Assembly (NCBI GenBank): GCA_947623455.1
Contig: OX392543.1
Span: forward strand, 15,870,757 to 15,934,756
Direction of reading: 5' to 3'
Length of the DNA stretch: 64,000 bases
Source of the DNA: Mimachlamys varia
Taxonomy: Eukaryota > Mollusca > Bivalvia > Pectinida > Pectinidae
Under the pieces are notes generated by a model. That model saw nothing but the letters and a program-made list of their open reading frames with translations. It had not been told where the DNA came from and ran no database searches. Of this stretch, positions 12,486 through 26,800 are shown one piece after another (position 1 is the stretch's first letter; each line of letters starts with the position of its first letter). The translations under genes and the position numbers were made by a program.

Positions 12486-14763
12486 CTTTCATCTGTATAG
12501 GGCTACGAAATAATACAAAACATATAAAGAAATAAATTGTCCTTCAATCTTACACGTCCAGCAGGATTTCACACCCAAGTCCCTAACCTGTCGCCCTCCA
12601 TCTGCCCCTTTCTTACACACATTCCCAGTCCCTCACTTACAAAGCACGTTCAATCGATTTCTGCCCCGATAGAATTCTCCTTAAATTGCCTGGATCTCCG
12701 CACGTTTCCCGCCATCACTTGATATTACCGCCAAATCATCGTGACAATTTCACTGTTGTCGTCTGCGCGATTTGGCATCCTGGTCAAAACAAGTGTACCG
12801 TTAACAGCAATTACGGTTTGCCGAAATCTCCCTGATATTGCCAAATAGGAGACCTTCCCTCGAGTTTACAATCGTTTAAATGTTAGTAATAAAAGGAAAA
12901 GGGTTATAAAAAGCTTCCAAGCTTAGCACGGTAATGTGATTTTGTTTGCAGCGAAATCGATTAATTGCAATTATCTAATTTAGATAAATGGTGGTATATG
13001 ACCTTGCCAATGAAAGTACCGTCCTTGCGTCACGGAATGTTGGGTATCGCCTAACAGCCAGTGAAAAGACGAGTTTTAAGAATCAGGGACGAAGGATCCA
13101 TGTACATATTGGAGTGGTAGTGCCTGAATGATTGCTAAAAATAGTTAACTGGCGTAGTGTGATAATTTTGCAAACTGAAGGACTGTAAAACGTGATAAAA
13201 GCTTCAAAATAAATAACGGAATAATACATTGTCAAACTTCGATTGTTCGAACTCTTCAATTCGGAGCATAGAAAAAATCGAAGACTTCAAATCACGAATG
13301 TTATACCACGAATGTCTTTGAAATCTGCATAACATTAATTATGGTGGTTTATAAATGATAGAACTCGGGGGATTAAGTTCCATTTAAAATTGTCAAGTGT
13401 TCGATTTGATTGATGAGAGAAAGAAGTTTGATGAATTTGTTCATTGTTATTTTTGCCTGTTAACGTTACAATGTTCTTTTTCACTTCAATTAATTATATG
13501 TGAGTTTTAACGTTACCCTTATAGTCGGGTGCTATAATTGATATAAAGATAATATCGACTATTAAAAAATCGATTTATAAACGAAATATTACCAGTGTTA
13601 TGCATGAAACAAAATTCAAACTTTGTAGCAAGTTCAACTAATCTATAAATTCGTGTGTCAGTGAAATGGTCAGACGAGTTATCTTTAATTGTCTTTAATC
13701 AAGAACAGATGCATACTAATTTATATTTTGTGCAAATTCTAGTACATGTATAATGAAATATGACATTAAAATAAGTTATATCAAACCAAACACCTATTGG
13801 TGTTTATGGTAATTAATCATTAACCTCTGAATTGCTGGACACTTAAGTTTTGTATTACTTACCTTTACTATTGTTATGACAAGTGTATGTCCCGGTCATG
13901 GAGTTATCAAGGTATACGTGAAGGTTGCCCATGGCCGTCATTGCGTCACTCAGTCAATTCCGTCCCATTTTCGTTTCTGCTTATTTAATCTGTCATTCAA
14001 AGAGATACTGAACTGTAATTGGTAATGGAGTTGTATGATTATAAAATGCAGTTCTTATTTGGTGATCAAGAAAATCCATAATTTCTTTTCGAAGTTATGG
14101 CCAAAATTAACTTTGGAAATCGTTGTAAAAGTGTTTGACCGACATTTGAAAGCCTTGTCGAACATCAGTGGATTTTTTTTTTTTTACAAAAAAATGTACT
14201 TTAATTTTTTTTTTTTTTAGCTTATTTCAATTTCAAGACATTTTGTTGTTCAAAGACAAAACTGAAAGACTATTTATATACGTCCCTCTCCCAAAACAGT
14301 AGCATACGCAAAGCTACAAACATGGACAAACAATAACATATTACACATTACAATCTCGATGCTTACAAGGAGGCAACTCCATTAGATTCGAACTTAAGTT
14401 TTTTTATGAAGATAATACTTTAACCTTCGATAAAGGTGAAACTTGTACAAAAAAAAAAGAATAAGAATTTAGATTGAAATTGGAAATATTTGACATACAG
14501 GCTGAAAACAAATAAACTTGGTGATACTGAATTTCCTTACTCCAACAGGCCAAATAGTCCTTTTTATCAGCACACAGGCCATCCACTGATGAAATTAAGA
14601 AAATCTATACCACCAGATAGTTTATATTGTATAGGTTAAAGGTTACATATAATGCTTTCTTAGTTGTAAAATATATTACATCGGGAATTGTTGTCCTTAC
14701 TATACAGAAAAGTGTTTTGTCATACATATTTCTTCAGACAAACAATTTGTTTTTATTTTACAG
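12486..14763. other. No gene seen before the first MPP exon
   Basis: AT-rich DNA. I could not identify the donor of the expected upstream 5' UTR exon. A fragment with CTTCGATTGTTCGAACTC at 13235 may be a degraded pogo-like MITE. Confidence 0.4.
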
Positions 14764-14858
14764 GTGCAGGATGCAGGTACATTGATCTTCCGCTAGATGG
14801 CAGCACTTAAGAATGCCAATGACGTTACCGCTGGACCTCCAGACGCAGATCGATCCCG
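14764..14858 (+). CDS. MPP7: MPP exon 1 (5' UTR plus start; coding from 14813)
   Basis: The pyrimidine-rich acceptor TTTTATTTTACAG ends at 14763 and the donor is CCCG|gtatag. ATG at 14813 has A at -3, is followed by a second in-frame ATG at 14819, and encodes [15 protein letters not shown] before a phase-1 split codon (Asp with exon 2). An in-frame TGA lies at 14783-14785. ATG at 14797 is out of frame and opens a short overlapping uORF. Because the exon has an acceptor, a non-coding exon should exist upstream; I could not locate it. This is the least certain exon. Confidence 0.7.
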
Positions 14859-17800
14859 GTATAGTCACGTCATTGATTTTTGTGATCTCCTTAAATCTGC
14901 AAATCATGACGTCATTATATTCTGTGTATGATTTTTTCTCACAATGACGTCATGATTTTGCGCTAGTTTTCTTAGCCTACATAATTGAATTTAACTTTTA
15001 TTTTGTCTTTCTGTACTTTGCGGTCGGCAAAGTAACGTTTTCAATTATTCATCACATGGAAACAAAAAAATCAATTTCAAAATAAAATCTAATATTAGAA
15101 TTTTGCCCATAACGCTGCTCTTAAAAAGATAAATTCTCATTATCTCTTTCGGTACTCAATCAATTATATAGTTATCTAGCTAAAGGCTATTTCGTAAGAG
15201 CGGTAATAACATTGCCTAGGAAATTGTGAATGATAATCAAGTGTACTTGAATTTGAATGTGTGTCTTGGTGTAAAGTGCTCATGTTTGTATAAATTCCTC
15301 GAGGACACTGTAGAAAACGTGATTTCCCGGTTCAGATTGATAATAATTGCCATAAGCGCATCTTATTAAATTAGATGTCATTTTTTTTAACAAAGTTATT
15401 TTTTTATCATCCTGCTGCATTACATGGTATAAGGTAATTGATGGCAGTATTTAATCTGACATATCAAAGTTTTACTTTTAAGCCCCATCATCATCAAAAC
15501 TCCTGACTATAGACATTCTTTCAACTTTTATTAGGAATAAGATTCATTAGTTTGGTAGGAATTATATACCAAAACAAAATCAGTATATATTCTTCTTTTA
15601 TAAACCAGAGGGATCTTGGCGCTCTCCATCGATGATTTTTCATTCGTTCTTAGACAGATGTATCTTTTCCTTTCTTTTTAAACGTTTATTTATGAATTTA
15701 ATCTTAGTCCATGAATTTCTCTTGAAAAGAATTAATAGTTGAAAGACATTCTTTCAACTATTATTTCTTTTCAAGATCCCTCTGGTTTATAAAAGTAAGG
15801 TACACAGTAAAAATATGTCGCACGTCTCAAAACCGTTTTTTATCATCCGGCTACATTGTATAGTATTATATAATTGATGACAGTAGTATCTTTTATACAT
15901 ATCGTAGTTTTACGTTTATAAAATGTATGTACATAGTAAAAATGTCGCAACGTCTCGAGACTGACTAGTCCCTTAATCTTTATTCTCACTCCGTTTCAAG
16001 GTCGTGTTCTGGTGACCTTTGTCGCCTCTTTACTTCACACTCTAGTAGAATTATCTTATTGATGGCAGTTAGCGCCGTTATCTGCAGCAAGTCGTTTCGT
16101 CACAACATTGCACACAAGTTTGTTGTGAGGAGATGACTGAACGGACAAATAGGATTATGCAAGGTTTTTCGCCCCAAAACATTCACATTCAAGATTCTGG
16201 CAGTGGTTATTTGATTGGATAATGCAAAAAGTTACCAAAACATGACCACTTATTGGATGTTGTCAGATACTGGTGTAACGGATTGAGAATAAGGATCTGT
16301 ATTTTTATCAGATTGTACATTTACCATACGTTCAAAGAACACAAATTGATAGCCATGAACCGTATTAACATACCTTAGTATCAGGAAAATAAAAATAAAA
16401 TGGAAAGATTTAATTTTAATTATATTGCGGCCTTTAAAGTGTTATTCATATTCATGAGCCGTATTAAAATACCTTAGTATCAGGAAACGAAAAATAAAGC
16501 GAAAAGAATTAATTTTATTTATATGGCGGCCTTTAAAGTGTTACCAGGTTATTTATCGAACATTAACCTTTAAATTGTAGCATTTCACCTTTACATCAAG
16601 GCTGTGTTTTGTTTTTCTTCATTAAAAAAGTTAAGTTAAATACGTTGAATTGATATATATATGTGTGTATGTTTAACGTCTTAGCTAATTTTCTGTTTCT
16701 TTCTGAAATAAATTTTAAGTCAATTTAAATGAATTCTTAATAAACCATGACCTTTCCTAATTGACCTTTCCTAATTGACGTTTCGTAATTGACTTTTCCT
16801 AATTGACCTTTCGTAATTGACCTTTCACACAGACTGTCAGAGGATCCTGCAGCACTTACCTCAGATACAGTCGGATTTGTGTGACAACGACAACGACGCA
16901 TCACTACTCAGGAAGTTCCTCCGCAGCAAAGACCTCCAGCTCACCATGAAGGTAATTACCCCATGTGGTCTTAATAGAGAGTTTTCTCTGTACTCAATTA
17001 ATATTAATGATTGTTTGTGTTGGTAATCCTACCACATACATTTCACATACATTTCACATACATACAGCCGAACTTATCAAGAAATTAACACCTCGTTATC
17101 CCGAAGTCGACGGGATTATATGAAAACTTTTTCGAGTTATCGGAGTATTCGTAGTAGGTGGATTTGAGGACTTAGTGTGAATCTGGTCTTCGAGATAACG
17201 AGGTTCAACTGCTTATAGGACCTTACATGGGTTTCCATGACATATGGGCTGCATGAAACGAGTCTAAGAATGTTTCAATTTACCGAGCCTCTTGCGTCAC
17301 CATGGATGTAATTATTTCCTTCTGCCCCCCCCCCCCCACCCATTTCTCTCTCTCTTCCCCATCCCACCACAACCCCTCCTCCCCTCCGTTTTTTTACCTA
17401 CATTTTCAACAGTATATTAAATACATTAGTATGTACCGTATCAATTAATTTATTGTTTTTCCCAGACAAAAATAAAGCATTTTTTTTCCTACAAGATCTC
17501 TACTTTGATACTGTATTATGCAGAAGTGTTTCTCCCTCTGTAAACAAGTAGCCCCTCTTTCCTCATGTTCAAATCTTCAATCGTGCAGGATTGAAAATCT
17601 TAATAAAAAATGACGAAGCTGCGTCACGCAAAAATATTCACATATGTGCCAGGTGTGCTACAGCTGTAGAATGCTGTATAAAATAGGGTGGAATTGAACA
17701 GTTTTAACTTCATTTTAAAGTGATATCCAGCCCTACTTAATTCCACACTGAAAGTACATTAAAGTTGGCCGCTTTGAGCGAAATGATTTACTCCTCATGT

Positions 17801-20800
17801 CGTGAGCAGGTATATTTAGACGTTCGCGTGCATTACATAACGCCATACTTATCTAGTCGATCTCCGTATAAACCATAGCTGTAGTGCTGTTCGTGTCTCA
17901 ATTACTGTTGGCACGTGATCAAATCGTCGTCATCACTTCCGGAATAATTCACGCAATCTATAACAGAAATTCTCCCGCAATCTGTTTACAAAGGTCACGA
18001 TGAGAAGCAATGTCTGAGGTTCTGAACCAGGATTATAAATACGTCTTCTTCAAATATACATCCAGCACACTCTAGATAATTGATACAATATCCCGTTTAT
18101 AGCCTTAAAATTTCATTTTATATTGTAACAGAAATGTTTCTTAATTGATCCACACGAATCTAATATTACAAGAACCTTTCTCGTCCGAACAACCCTGTCT
18201 TTGTAATAATGGAGCCTTAATATTTCAAGCATAAGCTTTCAGTGCCGAAAATTATGGCAAGCCATTAACATTTTACCAAGGAGCAATGTAGATATAAATA
18301 ATCTGATATAAATATATAAGATATCTATCTTATATAGATATATAAGATATCTTATATAAAATGGAGATATCTTTATAAATGAGAATTTTTTTATAATATG
18401 TGAGGTTTCTTATATAACATATATGATATCTTTCTTATATACTACATGAGATATTTTATATACTATATAAGATATATATGCTATATAAGATATATTTGTT
18501 CCTTTGAAATACAGGATCGACATTGCTCCTTGAATAAATTTTAATCTGACTTGCTATTGAAAACCTCCATAACAGGGGCAGTTGGTTCGAGGTACATACA
18601 TGTATTATGTTACTTTGGAAAGCAACATAAGATAACGATATCAAGAGCCTATAACAGGAGAAATTTTCGATAAAACTTTATTAAGAATCGATTGGAAGAA
18701 ATTGATTACTGCAAAATCGATAATAACGTACGTTTCGTTAGAAAAAATGTAAATATATATATATAATCAAGCTTTATATAGGTATAGAAGAGTGGATTAT
18801 AGAAATAAATTTAAAAAGATAACATGAAATTTATAGTACATAACTATCATTAACAGTTATTTACACGTATGAAAAATCCAACCCAGTCCTCCGATTAAAT
18901 AGGTCTTTATTGAATATGCTATATTAATATGATTTCACCTACTTAACAATTAATACACATATCAAGTTATAATGGAAAACGAGCTTGATTCAAAATTGAG
19001 AAAAAAACCTTATCGCTGATCATATAAATTTCCAATGAATTGCAGAGTCATTATCTTTTAACGCCCAGATCTCCTTTTTGATCTCCCCGTGTTCCCACCA
19101 AACCGCCGTCAACTCAGACGCTTCGTTATACATTTGATGTCATTACTCAGGCTTGCCACCTCCCGTCGGGTTAAGACCCCCAATTCCGCATTCCTCCAGT
19201 GACTCATTATTGCGAGAATTGGCTGTAGCACGGGCAAACAACAAACCACCAGACTCGACAGCAATATCACAATTCTGTATGAAACCTAAGATCGTAATTC
19301 CATTAATATTAGTTACCATGGAAACCTACGACCTAACTAGACTTTGCATCGTGACGGCTTCACAAAGGTTCTTTAGAAAATTATGATCGCGTAGGGGTTA
19401 GGGAACGGACATATTGGCTATCGGTGTCGACATCTGCATCGGGAGTATTTTTTTTAAAGTGATATTGGATATTTAGCTGTGTGTCTTCGCTGACGTGGAT
19501 TTTAGCTCTGTTGTGATATATGAATCGAGATGAGCCGACATATTTGTTGACATAGACATCAAGGTTTGTTTACGACATTTTTTATGTAATCTGTATTTCG
19601 TAAATGTGCGATAATGGAGGCATTGTCATCACACCTTGTTCTCTGTGATATGCTGATTATCTATAGTTCTATGCACTGGCCTACTGTGACCATTATATAT
19701 TGTGTACGGGATCATAGATCATAACATACGGAGTGTTTACGTTAGGCATTTTTTGAAAGCATGTACTGTGTCGTTGTCATCAAACAATGCTTTTCTGGGT
19801 ACATATCGCAGTCATCGAACCAAACACACATTTTACTGTTTTTTAACTTTTATGTTCATGGTATCATTGTTGGAACTTACTATGTACAGCTGTGAACGTT
19901 ATTTCCGCGTTTTCATAAAGAAATTCATATTCAAGCGTGATTGCTTCGCGGAAAGAATATCAGCCCGGAGCTGGTTTATTTCTGATGTATCACATGATTG
20001 TCATGTGACGCTGATGCAGTGCTACACTAACAGTAAATCGCCGTACTAACCCCGTCCTGGCTACAGTTACTATATTCAACACGGCCAACTTGTGTTCCTA
20101 AACCAGATATCTATGTGCCATGCATAACTGTTATAAGTTTCGCTGTAGATTCCCACCGCGGAAATATTATTGCCGTGAAAATAACCCGGTATACAGTATA
20201 ATAACGTACGTACGCACACTTAAACGAGAAAGTTATTTGTGCATGCATCATTACCCATGGCATTACGTTGTTAAAACCACTATAAAAGCAAACTTGTCCG
20301 GATTCGAAATTGTGTTGATTTTCCGGCATTTTTGACAGGAGGCATTAATGAGTTCTTGAATCATTTGTTATCGGAAACTAACTAAAATGTCAATCACGAA
20401 AATCAAAAAAAAAAAACACTTCGTAATTGACCTCTGTATTCTGGGTTTTCAATGTACATGTACATGTTAGTGAGATAACTTTCTGCATGCAGTTTTTGTA
20501 TATTTCGTACGTTAAAATTAATTGTATTCGGTTATTACGCGATATTGCTTATAATTTTAATTTTGTTGGTGTGCGGCAGGGTTCCACGCTTTGTCTATTG
20601 ATTTTATAATGAGACAAGCATGAACAAGCCAGTATGTATGAACAAGCTTGTATAACTGTCAAGGAGTACTCCCCTAACCCAATCTCTAATGATTGCTGTT
20701 TGGGATTATTGCCTAATACGTGAAGCGTAAGATTGATGATTTATTATCAGTCTGTACATAGTAAAATAGTAAATACGGGTTCGTGTCAATTTTATGATCA

Positions 20801-23800
20801 CGTAAAAATGGTACACACAAATTATCTTTCAATGATCTCTAAGGAGTGCCAGTTTATTGAAATGTAATATCCTTTCTACCTCGCGCTTAGTCATATTCCG
20901 TCATCAGAACAGACGATGTAGAAGGTGTTTTTAAATCGATTGACGGTTGAAACGATGATTCCATGTGTTATAGGGATGGGTTCTCTCTTGAACATGTCTG
21001 TAGTTAAGGTAACCAAAGAAACACATAACACATGCATATCTTAGTTTTTAAAATGTGCTTGTATATATTGTATCGCGGCGTATCCACATTGAAAGGCGTT
21101 AATGGCTTACATGTACATGTATCAAAAATGTAAACAATAAACAGTACGTCATGTTTTAATTAACATTTGCGAATATACAACCGTGCAAAAAGTAGTTGCT
21201 CATGCCATATTCTTATGCCCGCCATGAAATGGGGGGGGGGGCATATAGTGTTACTCATGTCCCTCCCTTCCAGTCACGTCTTGTCCCGTCCGTCGCGTCC
21301 CGTCCCATGGTAATGTTACCAGCTTAGTTAAACTACTGATCTGATTGTCATCGAACTTGCCTTCGCATACGTAATAAGCATGAAGAACTTATTTCATATT
21401 GGGGGGGGGGGGGGGCACTTATGTCTCACAGACATTTCTATTTTAATAATATTTGCGATTGTACAGTTCCGTGCAAGAAGTAGTTGGTCATGCCATATTT
21501 TTAATGTATATTTCATGCATATAGATCAATCTTCCACTAATTCGAAGGATTTTGTTTTACAGCAGATTTTCTTGAAATGTCTTACTTGTAGAGAATACTT
21601 AGCTCTTTAGTGTGACATCCTTTACATACTTTTCACGTGCTTCGTTTTTGAGAGAACGATGAATATATATGCTCTGTATCGGAAGTATGACGCCATTTTG
21701 CTCTTTATCCTTACTTAATAATATCGTTGCTTAAAAAAAGTCATAAACGATCATTGAAAATTTGTCATAATGCATGAAAATATGTTATAGTAAAAATATG
21801 ACATGACCTAATAATTTTAAGACGGTACAGTTCATTCGCAAATATTAATTCACCAAACGATAAATGGCAAAGGTTACATACAGGGGACATATTAGTTGTA
21901 AAACATATCGGATTTTATTAAAAGATTAATTGCATATAAGTATTCACATTGATTGCACAGAATCTGTATTAAAGAAACGTTCAATGCGTGAAAAGTTATA
22001 TAATCTGTCACGTTCTTGTCTCTACTCAGTTGGGCTATAACTGGCTGATCACACATGATGTAAACATTTCTTACGTTTGTTTGGTCGTATGCGCAGTCGC
22101 GATAGTTCCTCTTTACTCTACTTCATTTTGTCAGTATATATATTCGACTGACTGTGTAATAAAGTCGAAAACGCGTGTTTAATGTTGATATAAATATTTA
22201 GATTCGTTAACTGTAATACTACTTGGTGTGCTTGATGGTACAAAGCTTCAAATAACAAAGATCTCACACTTAATGTCAAACGTTGATCTGATTTCACAAG
22301 CTTGCGACAGTGTCCGTGTCAATACATATTGAGCAAAGTACAATTTTTATGTACGAATTAAACCGGAACACGCGTCTTTTATAACGAGAGGCAACAAAAG
22401 GATTTCGATATTTTTGGTACAAAGATTATCCGCTAGTCTCGGCCTGGACATTTCTTCTGGTCTCGATATTCGAAGTTTTAACTGGAGGCTTGAAGCATTC
22501 TTGTTCCGATAGAATGTTTTGTATGGTATTGAACCGCATTGAAACGGTCAGAGCCATACGAGGACGGGTGCCTTGGAAGACTTCTGAAACAGAAAGTTGA
22601 TAGTATAATACTCGGAAGAAATAAAACGATTCGGATCCAAAGTGTGCAATATTGTAATCAGATATTTTCAAAATATACGAAAGAAATTTTCCGGATCTGT
22701 AGGAAAACCACATTAGGCGCCTCGTCCGGTCATATAGAATACACGGGCCTAGTATTACCCCAAACACATGGTTTTCCTTTATAAGAAACCTTACCATTTT
22801 CACCAAAGGTACTACACAGTTGTGGTATCGCACAACGCGCCAAAAACTGCGTGCGTGCATCGTGCATACATCGTGCACACATCGTTCGCCCATGGTGCGC
22901 ACAACTGGGCGATCCAAAAGATCGTGCGTTTATGTGTGCGATAGAATCGCACACACGCACCATTTGGTACAATTGGTCGATACATATTACGGAATGAAAA
23001 ACATATGGAACCCTCTTGTCCAAAAACTATTTAAATTCGCATCATATTTATTGGGATTGTGTCAATTTAACAATATACAGTAAACAGTATTACAGTGACC
23101 ATGAGACAGCCGTGTGCGGGTTTAGCTAACAGGTAACAGAATAGGTAAATTACATGCCAGAGTTTTACCTGTCCCGTGTGCGGCGATCCGCTCCGACAGC
23201 CATTACCAATTCAAGTGACCGTTATGAAAAGAAACTGGACTCTTATAATTAGTTATTTTAAAACCCCCTTCCCAACAATTTACCTGTGTTTTCACACCTA
23301 GGCGAGTGTTGTAAGTGCCCCGGGCCAGAGACATCTACATATATTGTCCATGTACAGGTGCAGTGCATAACTTGGTAAAAACTGGCAATATTTACTTGAA
23401 TGAGAACTTTTCAATATATATATATATGTGTTGAAAGTTTACATGTGTCTATTTGGTTTGTTTCAAAAACTACAGAAACACTATTACTAATTTTATGAAA
23501 TATATAGATAGAACTATCAGCTCATGTAAATAGTTACAATATAGAAATATGTTTAAAACATCTAGATCGAAACCGTATATAATGTTAAACCATTTCTAAA
23601 TTTATATCAACCACGATTGTCATCGCACAATGTTAGTTTATCGTGCGCCCACATGTGCGTTAGAAATTATCGCCCAGGATCGCATCGTTCGCACATCGTG
23701 CATACACCGTTCGCCCATCGTGCGCCCACCGCACATCGTGTAACGTTGTGCGATCCCACAACTATACAGTTTATGAAAAAGGGGGACATTATCTTCAGTT

Positions 23801-26800
23801 CCTTTTTGGGGACTTTTGTCTTTTCTAATCCAGTTTTTAAGCGAGATACCTTTGTAAAAAAATTTCAGGCCAACGCTATCACAATGAGATAAACCCATTA
23901 CGTATACACAACATACCTATATAATATTATATGGAGGCGTGGTTGGGTTTTACTAGGCTTTATGTCGTATTAACTGTTTAGGTTATTTTAGGAAAGCATC
24001 CTGGTGTATGTGTTAAGTGTGTGTGTATTTTGTAGGCTGCGGTATGTACGTGTAAGCTTTCTTGTGAAAGTCCGGTTCTTTTGTCGATTTAAAGTGCTAC
24101 CACACTGAAGGATACTGCCAAAGGCCAAAAGCATTACGTATAGTGTTCTTCCCCAATCAAGCAATTGAAACCCAATTAAATACATCAATTATTTGCTAAA
24201 TACTCTTCTCTCACGTGCCCCCACCCCCCCCCCCCCCTCCCCAAAGCACATGTCTTCATATAATACTGACTTTTGCTAAGGCTGGTTCACCCGTATTTTT
24301 TGGGGGAGGGGTGGGGGGCATTTGGCAGTATACTTCAGTGAGACAGCACTTTAAATCGGCAGTGTTACAATACTATCGGAAGGAGGATTTGACGACCATA
24401 CCGCAGCCTCCCCAAAATGCATGCATCCCAAACACGCACCCTGTCAATAGGAAGTAAAACAATCAAATCGAACCAAAATGTTGCTGAGAAGTGATAATCC
24501 TAACTTATACGAACTTGATGTTTATTTGAATGTGACCAAGATCTAGAAAACGCTTACTCTTCCGGAACACCTGGTCTTATTCTATTGTACTTTTACAAGG
24601 GTCGCCATGTAAATCCTTCCTTTGTTCATATTTTCCCCCTAGTTTGATCGATTTTGAGGATTATGGTTTGTTTAACGCTTCGGTATTCTCTATTTTTTCC
24701 AATAAAAGATTGGTTCAGAATGGAGGATTCAGCCTTTTTGTTTTGCTGATGTGTACGTGAGATACTGACTATGTGAGAAAACGTCTCCATTCTAAATGTC
24801 CGGGGTCAATACTGAAATTCGACACCAATTATGCCCCTTTTCCATTACATGCTATTCATAATACGTGTAGTTTTTTCCATTCGATATGTTACTCCTGAGA
24901 GACACTAGACCTTAATTATCCCAATTACTATCATCCCCGACATCCTGGCATGTCATAATTCTTCACTTATCAGCTCCATTAAGTTTATTAAATGTTGTAC
25001 AGACGGTCCACAGATGTCGCTGTACGGCATTGTATTTCATGTTTCCCTAGGCATGGTCGTGATAATTTTCAAAACGGTATTGTGATACGTTTTTGCTTAA
25101 TACTGCAGACGTAAGGAAATCATATCACGGAAGAGATTTCCTGGCGAGTACACACATATATATTCGATATACTTGTTGTGTTAACAGGCACGGTGATCTA
25201 CCGTAGTGGTAGGAAGCCAGGCTCGTGATCGAAGGGTTGCGAGTTCGAATCCCGGCCACGGTATTTGTGTTGTATCCTTGAGCAAGATACTTTACTCGTT
25301 TGTTTCAGTTTACTCAGCTGTAGATGAATACGGGGTTTGCCAGTGCTAAAAATTGTAAAGTGTTAGATATGAGCGCCGAAATGACAGCACCGGTTGAATG
25401 CTCCCCGGGGAGTTAAGAACGATATTGGCTGGTTGATAAGACCCTATAACCAAGTATAATAATTTATGAACCGCTTTGAGACGCCCTTTAGGTTGTGATT
25501 AAACCGTGTATAAGAACCTCTTATTATTATTATTGTGACATTCTTTTCATCGACATTATTATTACACATCACTTTGTATGGCAAAATATGTGGATGTGTT
25601 CTTGTACAGATTTATTCAGTTAACCTTATCATAAATGTAAAAAGATTATAAATGTAATATGATTGAATTAATTTTGCAGATGTATAAGCGACTTTGCATT
25701 ATGAGCCACCGGCGCATGCGCCCTGTGACCCGCTCATCGGTTGCATTAGCGGCAAATGTAAGTATAACATGTTATGTATACAAATTGATGTTATAAAATA
25801 CATTGATTATTGTATGAATATTCCCTTATCTAGTTTATAACTATGCTTTATTGTCAAAAATTATCCTATGAATATTCAGATAAAGTGGCGAGTGATACAC
25901 TGTACGTACTGGAGGTGAAATTACGCCAAAATAGAAATAAATAATCAAATATCCTATAGTATTAGTCATAGTAAAGTTTCAATTCTCTAACGGCAAAACT
26001 CTTGAAATCTCCAATGGGTCAACATCAGGATCTTTTTTCTAATGCAGAGAATTATTTAAATGGAAAAATCTTGCAGTGTCCTTAGCGAGAATATTCTTTT
26101 GGAATAAACATAACACGTTTTCATGCTGAAAAATGGACTCGTGACATCTTTCTCGTAACAAACTTAAATTTTGTCAAATAATTGGAAAGTCACATAATCA
26201 ATGCCTAAACATGAGAACGGTTTAATGAATACGGGTCCCGGACTCTTATTCATGGAACTGTTATAATCCTCAAGCATGCTTTTTTTGCTAAGACCTATTT
26301 TCGTGCTCAGTACATGTATGTTAGTATGTTACAAGGTATCATCACACATGGAATGAATTAATGCATGATCCAAAAACTCTTATTTCCAACATCTATAACT
26401 ACTCGACACAGTGAAACTGTTTTGTCTGTTTAATCTTGTGTAGACATTCTGCGACGTAAGGAGGGGCTCAGAAAAGGAAGCACGTGCCACGAGAGAGCTG
26501 CTACAGATTTTATCAATGCCGCATGTCCAGGTAATGCCATTAACAGTTATCTCCCTTGTTCTGTACTGGCAATACCATTATCCGTGGTCTCTCTGTTTCG
26601 TACAGGTAGTACAATGAACAGTTATCTCACTTGTTTTGTACTAGTAATACTATTATCTGTTGTCTCCCTTGTTTCGTACTGGTAGCACTATTAATAGTTA
26701 TCTCCCTTGTTTTGTATCAGTAATACCATTATATATTGTATCCCTTGTTTCGTACTGGTAGTACAATTAAAAGTTATCTCCTATATTTTGTACTGGTCAT

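Larger units (their letters stand above)
14797..16884 (+). promoter_or_regulatory. Overlapping upstream ORF (uORF) of the MPP mRNA
   Basis: ATG at 14797 (+4 is G, -3 is T, so weak to moderate context) lies 16 nt before the inferred start. In the spliced mRNA it reads 37 codons through the exon 1/2 junction and stops at TGA 16882-16884, overlapping the main frame. Such an uORF would be expected to dampen translation of the main ORF. It is only real if exon 1 is as drawn. Confidence 0.4.
16952..25679 (+). other. MPP intron 2 (8.7 kb)
   Basis: Non-coding. Holds a pogo-like MITE (17083-17218), poly(C)/(G) runs at 17327, 21232, 21400 and 24222, AT palindromes, a duplicated block, an inverted repeat pair and SINE-type elements. 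No convincing exon or gene inside. Confidence 0.7.

Noticed and set aside
14797..14858. ATG at 14797 as the MPP start
   Set aside because: It gives phase 2 at the exon 1 donor and would read exon 2 in the wrong frame with a stop at 16882; ATG 14813 gives the required phase 1.
19153..19386. An extra MPP exon or small gene (Pro-rich start)
   Set aside because: No acceptor/donor pair with matching phase between exons 2 and 3, and MPP homology is continuous without it.
22426..22917. 163-residue open frame on the - strand as a gene
   Set aside because: It overlaps a repeated CGTGCG-rich arm, shows no recognisable domain, and the opposite strand and another frame are open too in the same repeat.
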